The position numbers and the translations under genes are program-made. Below, one piece after another: positions 59,441 through 64,000 of a DNA stretch of 64,000 bases. Each line of letters starts with the position of its first letter. Position 1 is the stretch's first letter. The notes below the pieces were generated by a model. It saw only the letters and a program-made list of their open reading frames with translations, was not told where the DNA came from and searched no databases. Source of the stretch: Nonomuraea pusilla. Its GTDB lineage: Bacteria > Actinomycetota > Actinomycetes > Streptosporangiales > Streptosporangiaceae. The stretch is from NCBI RefSeq assembly GCF_900109355.1, contig NZ_FOBF01000005.1, positions 310,001-374,000 of the forward strand, read 5' to 3'.

Positions 59441-60526
59441 ATGAGACTCCTCCGTGCCCTCCCGGCGCTGGCACTCGCCGCCGGCCTCGTCGCCTGCTCC
59501 GCCGCGGCCGAGCAGCAGCCGCAGAGCAAGCGCGTGGACGAGCCGGGCGCGAGCACCTCCAAGAAGCCCACGGAGAAGCCGACCGTGGAGCGGCGCCCGT
59601 ACACGATCTCCTTCGGCGGCGACGTGCACTTCGAGGGCATCCTGCGGGGCAGACTCGCCAACCCGCGCACCGCGCTCGGGCCGATCGCGTCGGTGCTGCG
59701 CAAGTCCGACTTAACCATGGTCAACCTGGAGACGGCCATCACCACCGGCGGGACGCCCGCCCCCGGCAAGCAGTTCACCTTCCGCGCCCCCGCCACCGCG
59801 CTCACCGCGCTGAAGGCCGCCGGCGTGGACGTCGCGTCCATGGCCAACAACCACGGCATGGACTACATGGAGACCGGCCTCGCCGACTCGCTCAAGGCGA
59901 TCAAGGCCGGCAGGTTCCCCGTGGTCGGCATCGGCGCGGACGCGGACGAGGCGTACAAGCCGTTCCGCAGGACGGTGAACGGGAACCGGGTCGCGATCAT
60001 CGGCGCGACGCAGGTGCTCGACGCCGAGTTCATCCAGTCGTGGACCGCCACCGCCGACAAGGGCGGGCTGGCCTCCGCCAAGGACGAGGCGGGCCTCCTG
60101 CGCGCCGTCCGCCAGGCGCGCAAGAACTCCGACACGGTCATCGTCCACCTGCACTGGGGCACCGAGATGCAGCGCTGCCCGAACCCGGCGCAGCTCGCGC
60201 TCGCCCCCAAGCTGGTCAGGGCCGGCGCCGACGTGATCGTCGGCGGGCACGCGCACATCCTGCTCGGCTCGGGCTACCTGGACAACGCCTACGTCAACTA
60301 CGGCATGGGCAACTTCGTCTTCTACAACTCGAACCCGGCCACCACCGGCAGGACCGGCGTGCTGACGCTCACCATCAACGGCCGCAAGGTGCTCAAGGAC
60401 CGCTGGACGCCCGCCACCATCCAGGGCGGCGTCCCGGTGCCGATGACCGGTTCCGCCGCGACCCAGGCCGTCGCCGACTGGAAGGCGCTGCGCTCCTGCA
60501 CCGGCCTGACCGCCCGCCCCGAGTAG
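59441..60526 (+). CDS. CapA/PgsA-family metallophosphatase-like lipoprotein
   Basis: This 361-residue lipoprotein has a signal peptide with lipobox LVAC (Cys19). The CapA domain (PGA_cap superfamily) motifs are FGGDVHFEG, VNLETA, ANNHGMDYM, VHLHWGTE and GGHAHILLG, giving the His/Asp/Asn metal site. CapA proteins are linked to poly-gamma-glutamate or related polymer synthesis, but most actinobacterial members have no capsule operon, as here. ATG 59441. Likely envelope-associated phosphoesterase. Confidence 0.88.
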   Translation: MRLLRALPALALAAGLVACSAAAEQQPQSKRVDEPGASTSKKPTEKPTVERRPYTISFGGDVHFEGILRGRLANPRTALGPIASVLRKSDLTMVNLETAITTGGTPAPGKQFTFRAPATALTALKAAGVDVASMANNHGMDYMETGLADSLKAIKAGRFPVVGIGADADEAYKPFRRTVNGNRVAIIGATQVLDAEFIQSWTATADKGGLASAKDEAGLLRAVRQARKNSDTVIVHLHWGTEMQRCPNPAQLALAPKLVRAGADVIVGGHAHILLGSGYLDNAYVNYGMGNFVFYNSNPATTGRTGVLTLTINGRKVLKDRWTPATIQGGVPVPMTGSAATQAVADWKALRSCTGLTARPE

Positions 60527-60586
60527 GGGTCGCCGGGGGCGCCGCGGGGCATGATCCTGCGGCGGGCGGTCCACAGGGAGGTCGGG

Positions 60587-62365
60587 ATGCGGAGGGTCGG
60601 ATCCGGTGACGTGACGCTGGCGGTCGTCGAGGAGGGCGACCCCGCCCGCCCGACCGTCGTGCTCCTGCACGGCTACCCCGACACCCTCCGCGTCTGGGAC
60701 GAGGTCGCCGCCCTCCTGCGCGACCGCTTCCACGTCGTCAGGTACGACACGCGGAGCGCGGGCGACTCCACCGCGCCGCGCGACCCCGCCCGCCACGCCT
60801 TCGCCGACCTGGCGTCCGACCTCGCCGCCGTGCTGGAGACGCTGGGCAAGCCGAAGGTCCACCTGGTGGGCCACGACTGGGGCTCCCTGCAGGGCTGGGA
60901 CGCGCTGTCCAGGCACGGCCTGCGCGAGCGCGTCGCGTCCTTCACCAGCCTCGGCGGCCCCGGCCTGGCGCAGGCGGCCCACTTCCTGCGCCACGGCAGG
61001 CGGCGCGACGTGCTCGGGCAGCTCGCCAGGTCCTGGTACATGGCCGCGTTCCAGCTTCCCGTCCTGCCCGAGCTGGCCTGGAGCACGTTCATGCCGAAGC
61101 TGGTGGAGCGGACGCTGCGCGCCGAGGGCGCCGAGCCGCGGCCCGGCCACCCGGCCCGTACGATCCGCGCGGACGGGCGACGCGGGCTGTGGCTGTACCG
61201 CGCCAACACGGTCCGCGCGCTCGGGCGCGGCGACGTGGACCGGCGCGTGGACCCGCGCGTGGACGCGCCGGTGCAGATCCTCGAGTGCACGCGCGACGGG
61301 TACGCCTCGCCGGCGCTGGTGGCGTCGCTGGAGCGGTGGCCGTCCAGGTGCTGGCGCCGCACGGTGGTGGCGGGGCACTGGGCGCACAGGAGCAGGCCGG
61401 ACGCCGTGGCCAGGATGATCGCCGAGTTCGTCACGCACATCGAGGGCGGGCCCGGGGCCCTCTCGGCGGGCGCGCCTGCGAGCAGGGGGCTGCGGGCGGC
61501 GCGGGTGCGGGCCGGGCGCAGGGCGTTCGAGGACCGGCTCGTCGTGGTCACCGGCGCGGGCGACGGCATCGGGAGGGCCACCGCGCGGGCCTTCGCCGCG
61601 CACGGGGCGGAGGTGGTCTGCGCGGACGTCGACCGGGCCGCCGCGGCCCGCGTCGCCGGGGAGATCGGTGAGGATCTGGGAGGTACGGCGCACGCGGCAC
61701 AGGTTGATGTTGGAAATGGCGCGGAGATGGAGGCCTTTTCCCGAAATATCGTTGAGGAATATGGCGTGCCGGACATTGTGGTGAACAATGCGGGCGTCGC
61801 CACCATCGGGCTCTTCCTCCACCACGGCACCGACGACTGGCGGAGAGTCCTCGGCGCCGACCTGTGGGGCGTCGTCCACGGCTGCCGGCTGTTCGGCGCC
61901 CAGATGGCCGGGCGCGGCGAGGGCGGCCACCTCGTGAACGTCGCCTCCATGGCCGCGTACGTCCCGTCCGCGCTGCTGCCCGCCTACAGCGCCGCCAAGG
62001 CCGCCGTGAAGGCCCTCAGCGAGTGCCTCAGGGCCGAACTGGCCGAGCAGGGCGTCGGAGTGAGCGTGATCTGCCCCGGTTTCGTCTCCACCGGGATGGC
62101 GCGGCACGCCACGTACCTGGAGGAAGGGGTGCGCGGCGTGGCTGTCAAGGCCCTCGACCGGCGCGGGTACCCGCCCGAGCGGGTGGCCGCGCACATCCTG
62201 CGCGCCGTGCACGCGAATCTCGCCGTCGTGCCCGTCAACGCGGAAGGGAAAATCGGATATGCCCTCTCCCGTATTTCGCCCTCCGCCGTAAGAGCGCTCG
62301 CCGGGCTCGGTGTCCGGGAAATCGGGAAATCACGAGGTAACGATCGTGCGGACGGGAGAAGATGA
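60587..62365 (+). CDS. alpha/beta hydrolase-SDR fusion protein, EphD-like
   Basis: This 592-residue fusion has an N-terminal alpha/beta hydrolase (HGYPDTLRVWDE; nucleophile VGHDWGSLQGWD; His in AGHWAHRSRP) and a C-terminal SDR (VVTGAGDGIGRATARAF, NNAGVATIG, catalytic NVASMAAY...YSAAKAAVKAL). The arrangement equals mycobacterial EphD (Rv2214c), linked to mycolic-acid epoxide or keto modification; in a non-mycolate organism the substrate would differ. ATG 60587 with GGGAGGT is preferred over the ATG 36 bases upstream. A TetR gene follows 4 bases after the stop. Confidence 0.9.
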   Translation: MRRVGSGDVTLAVVEEGDPARPTVVLLHGYPDTLRVWDEVAALLRDRFHVVRYDTRSAGDSTAPRDPARHAFADLASDLAAVLETLGKPKVHLVGHDWGSLQGWDALSRHGLRERVASFTSLGGPGLAQAAHFLRHGRRRDVLGQLARSWYMAAFQLPVLPELAWSTFMPKLVERTLRAEGAEPRPGHPARTIRADGRRGLWLYRANTVRALGRGDVDRRVDPRVDAPVQILECTRDGYASPALVASLERWPSRCWRRTVVAGHWAHRSRPDAVARMIAEFVTHIEGGPGALSAGAPASRGLRAARVRAGRRAFEDRLVVVTGAGDGIGRATARAFAAHGAEVVCADVDRAAAARVAGEIGEDLGGTAHAAQVDVGNGAEMEAFSRNIVEEYGVPDIVVNNAGVATIGLFLHHGTDDWRRVLGADLWGVVHGCRLFGAQMAGRGEGGHLVNVASMAAYVPSALLPAYSAAKAAVKALSECLRAELAEQGVGVSVICPGFVSTGMARHATYLEEGVRGVAVKALDRRGYPPERVAAHILRAVHANLAVVPVNAEGKIGYALSRISPSAVRALAGLGVREIGKSRGNDRADGRR

Positions 62366-62369
62366 ATCC

Positions 62370-63047
62370 GTGTCTTCGCCTGAAACGCCACTCGACTGCG
62401 CCACGCCCAAGGCCCTCAGGCGGCGGCCCGCCCAGCGCCGCAGCGCGAGGCGCGTCGAGCGCATGCTCGACGCCTGCGCCGAGCTGCTCGACGAGAGCGG
62501 CTACGAGGCGCTGTCCACCACCAGGATCGCCGAGCGAGCGGGCGTCGCCATCGGGTCGGTCTACCAGTTCTTCCCCGACAAGCGGGCCATCACCCAGGAG
62601 CTGACCAGGCGCAACGTCGAACAGTTCGTCTCGCGGGTGGGCCGCAGGTTCCTGGAGGAGGACTACCGCGGCTGGTGGGAGGCCGTCGACGCCATCATCG
62701 ACGAGTACGTCGACATGCACCGCACCGTCCCCGGGTTCAAGAGCCTGCACTTCGGCGACGTCGTCGACCTCAACCTGCTCGACTCCGACTCCGACAACAA
62801 CACGGTGATCGCGGGGCGGCTGCGCGGCCTGCTGCTCAAGGAGTTCGGCCTGGCCGACAGCCACGAGCTCGACGTCGCCGTCCTGGTCGCCGTCGAGGCG
62901 GGCGACGCCGTGCTCAAGCTCGCCTTCCGCCACGACCCCGACGGCTCGCCCGAGCTCATCGCGGCCGCCAAGCAGCTCATCCGCGGCTACCTGTCACGCG
63001 AGCTGCGCGCCTGGACGGCGTCCGCCCGCGCCGCCGGCGGCGCCTGA
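62370..63047 (+). CDS. TetR-family transcriptional regulator
   Basis: This 225-residue regulator has an N-terminal helix-turn-helix (VERMLDACAELLDESGYEAL, STTRIAERAGVAIGSVYQFF) and a divergent ligand domain (FKSLHFGDVVDLNLLDSD, LDVAVLVAVEAGDAVLKLA). GTG 62370 with GGGAGAAG upstream is preferred; in-frame GTGs at 62310 and 62346 lie inside the fusion gene. It follows that gene by 4 bases and may control it. Confidence 0.88.
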   Translation: MSSPETPLDCATPKALRRRPAQRRSARRVERMLDACAELLDESGYEALSTTRIAERAGVAIGSVYQFFPDKRAITQELTRRNVEQFVSRVGRRFLEEDYRGWWEAVDAIIDEYVDMHRTVPGFKSLHFGDVVDLNLLDSDSDNNTVIAGRLRGLLLKEFGLADSHELDVAVLVAVEAGDAVLKLAFRHDPDGSPELIAAAKQLIRGYLSRELRAWTASARAAGGA

Positions 63048-63065
63048 ACCGTCCTGCCGATGGAC

Positions 63066-63091
63066 GCGCGGTCCGTGGCCACGGACCGCGC
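63066..63091. terminator. bidirectional terminator palindrome 1
   Basis: A perfect 26-base palindrome with arms GCGCGGTCCGTGG and its complement, just after the TetR stop, between convergent genes. Confidence 0.7.
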
Positions 63092-63099
63092 CCGCTTCC

Positions 63100-63127
63100 T
63101 CGCCTGCCCGTCCGGACGGGCAGGCGA
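63100..63127. terminator. bidirectional terminator palindrome 2
   Basis: A perfect 28-base palindrome with arms TCGCCTGCCCGTCC and its complement, 9 bases after the first one and 23 bases before the stop of the convergent secreted-protein gene. Confidence 0.7.
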
Positions 63128-63150
63128 ACGGTCCCGATCGAGGCGGAGAG

Positions 63151-63612
63151 CTAGTCCACGCCGATCCAGCTGACGTACCAGCCGTACTTCACCGCGTCCG
63201 CGACCTCGATCGGCGAGTTGTCGGCCCAGCGGATGTAGACGCGGAAACCGGTGCTCGTCGGCATGTAGATCGCGCTGGTGCCCGTGAGCTGGAACATGAA
63301 CTGGCGGCCGCCGACGGAGGCGGTGTAGGTCGGAGTGGTCTTGAAACCGGCGTCCGACGTGTCGACGTCGAGGTACAGGCCCGGCGTCGGGTTGTCGTAG
63401 TACTGCCAGCCCACCCCCGCCTCCGTCTGGCCGGAGGCGATCGTCATCCTGCTCGTCGCCGGCGCCTGCCTGGCCTTGGCGGCCTTGGCCACCTTGGCGG
63501 TGTGACGAACGCCGTAGCGCGAGTCGGCGTTCGCGCTCACGCCGGAGACGAGGCTCGCCCCGATAGCGAGGGCGGCGGTGAGCGCGACGGTCGTAGACCT
63601 CACGATGGACAT
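63151..63612 (-). CDS. small secreted protein
   Basis: This 153-residue protein has a signal peptide (MSIVRSTTVALTAALAIGAS, AxA near residue 29) followed by a Lys/Ala-rich spacer and a beta-rich mature domain with many aromatics (GVGWQYYDNPTPGLYLDVDT, YIRWADNSPIEVADAV, YGWYVSWIGVD). No cysteines. ATG 63612 has GGAGAAACC upstream. It is not related to the DUF11-like pair. Function unknown. Confidence 0.7.
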   Translation of the reverse strand: MSIVRSTTVALTAALAIGASLVSGVSANADSRYGVRHTAKVAKAAKARQAPATSRMTIASGQTEAGVGWQYYDNPTPGLYLDVDTSDAGFKTTPTYTASVGGRQFMFQLTGTSAIYMPTSTGFRVYIRWADNSPIEVADAVKYGWYVSWIGVD

Positions 63613-63623
63613 GGTTTCTCCTT

Positions 63624-63650
63624 AGGTCATGTCCTCGTCGGCCATGACCT
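63624..63650. promoter_or_regulatory. inverted repeat upstream of the secreted-protein gene
   Basis: AGGTCATG and CATGACCT, 8-base arms with an 11-base spacer, directly upstream of the ribosome-binding site. Could be an operator or a leader hairpin. Confidence 0.4.
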
Positions 63651-63855
63651 CGGGAAGGAGCAGGCCGCTGATGCGGCCGGCGCCCGTCACGGCGTGGAGG
63701 ATCAAGAGATCGAGGTGATCGTAACCACGCGGGCACCGGCCGCCGCCCGAAAGCCGCGTTCATGATCGTACGATTCTCGTAACGCTCTGACCTGGGAACT
63801 CTCCGAATAGGGCAGCGTCAGTCCACGGTGCTCAGGGGGTCAGGGCGCGAAGCGC

Positions 63856-63878
63856 GGCCCGCCCGGCGAGGGCGGGCC
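63856..63878 (-). terminator. terminator hairpin after the edge gene
   Basis: A 9-bp stem GGCCCGCCC / GGGCGGGCC with a 5-base loop lies 32 bases past the stop of the partial gene at the window edge. Confidence 0.5.
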
Positions 63879-63910
63879 GGATCAGTGGTCCCGGGCGCGT
63901 CGCGGGGACG

Positions 63911-64000
63911 TCAGCCCGAGCGCTCGATCTCCTTCAGGAGGCCGGGCAGCCAGTCCTGCTGCGGGGCGCGCCGCTTGTGCTCCCGCTCGCCCAGCGCCGT
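63911..64000 (-). CDS. partial gene, C-terminal end only
   Basis: The last 29 residues of a minus-strand frame read GEREHKRRAPQQDWLPGLL and KEIERSG before the stop at 63911-63913. The start lies beyond the window. Codon use and the hairpin after the stop support a gene, but the family cannot be named. Confidence 0.45.
   Translation of the reverse strand, partial: TALGEREHKRRAPQQDWLPGLLKEIERSG

Overview
The window is very GC-rich, densely packed, uses many GTG starts and has frequent 4-base start/stop overlaps. This points to a filamentous actinomycete. The gene order wblA-like end, two ArsA/Get3-like ATPases, DUF4177, RidA, NUDIX, metallo-beta-lactamase, crp, nth, CoA-type NUDIX, MarP-like protease, epoxide-hydrolase-like protein, acs, ssd/tad pilus genes, Lhr/MrfA-like helicase, bldG, anti-sigma factor, hppA matches, from memory, the core region near SCO3579-SCO3547 of Streptomyces coelicolor and Rv3649-Rv3681c of Mycobacterium tuberculosis. 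BldG is typical of sporulating actinomycetes. A member of the Streptosporangiales is likely but not proven.

Region 1 (1-13.8 kb) is conserved core: ATPase pair, RidA/NUDIX/MBL housecleaning cluster, Crp regulator, endonuclease III, membrane-anchored serine protease, acetyl-CoA synthetase and a degenerate Fic-fold protein. Region 2 (13.8-21.3 kb) begins with a gene-free, AT-richer leader closed by strong terminators. It continues with a Flp/Tad pilus locus (ssd, tadA, a 50-residue Gly/Val-repeat ORF, tadB, tadC, pilin-like DUF4244, tadE, tadG-like). Two related upstream boxes precede ssd and the pilin gene. Region 3 (21.3-25.2 kb) holds a helicase with a large low-complexity insertion, then bldG and its partner kinase gene.

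Region 4 (25.2-34.3 kb) looks like an inserted, partly decayed island between rsbW-like and hppA. It has a 2-kb gene desert with degenerate repeats, a VCBS fragment, an FAD oxidoreductase plus SDR, a divergent ECF41/SigJ-type sigma factor, a membrane-protein remnant, a P450 with a truncated ferredoxin remnant, another SDR and further remnants. Several promoters resemble the ECF41 pattern TGTCACA-N16-CGTC, so the island may be one autoregulated regulon.

Region 5 (34.3-50 kb) has the K+-independent H+-pyrophosphatase, a SixA-like phosphatase with a tiny membrane protein, SerB, a QueA-like protein with an SDR, a GAF histidine kinase with a NarL-type regulator, two paralogous small secreted proteins sharing a promoter box, a Ser/Thr kinase with a WD40 propeller, an ABC ATPase, a TauE-like permease and a DUF5703 protein. 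Region 6 (49-54.9 kb) has a minus-strand run: a small protein, a membrane protein, a molybdopterin oxidoreductase, an HD hydrolase, a Rieske/DUF2231 membrane protein and an NmrA-like protein. Region 7 (55-64 kb) is accessory: an XRE/DUF5753 plus DUF397 pair with palindromic operator candidates, an MFS transporter divergent from a MmyB-type regulator with a shared palindrome, a CapA-like lipoprotein, an alpha/beta hydrolase-SDR fusion, a TetR regulator, a secreted protein and a partial gene at the edge. All calls are by reading alone; no search or alignment was run.
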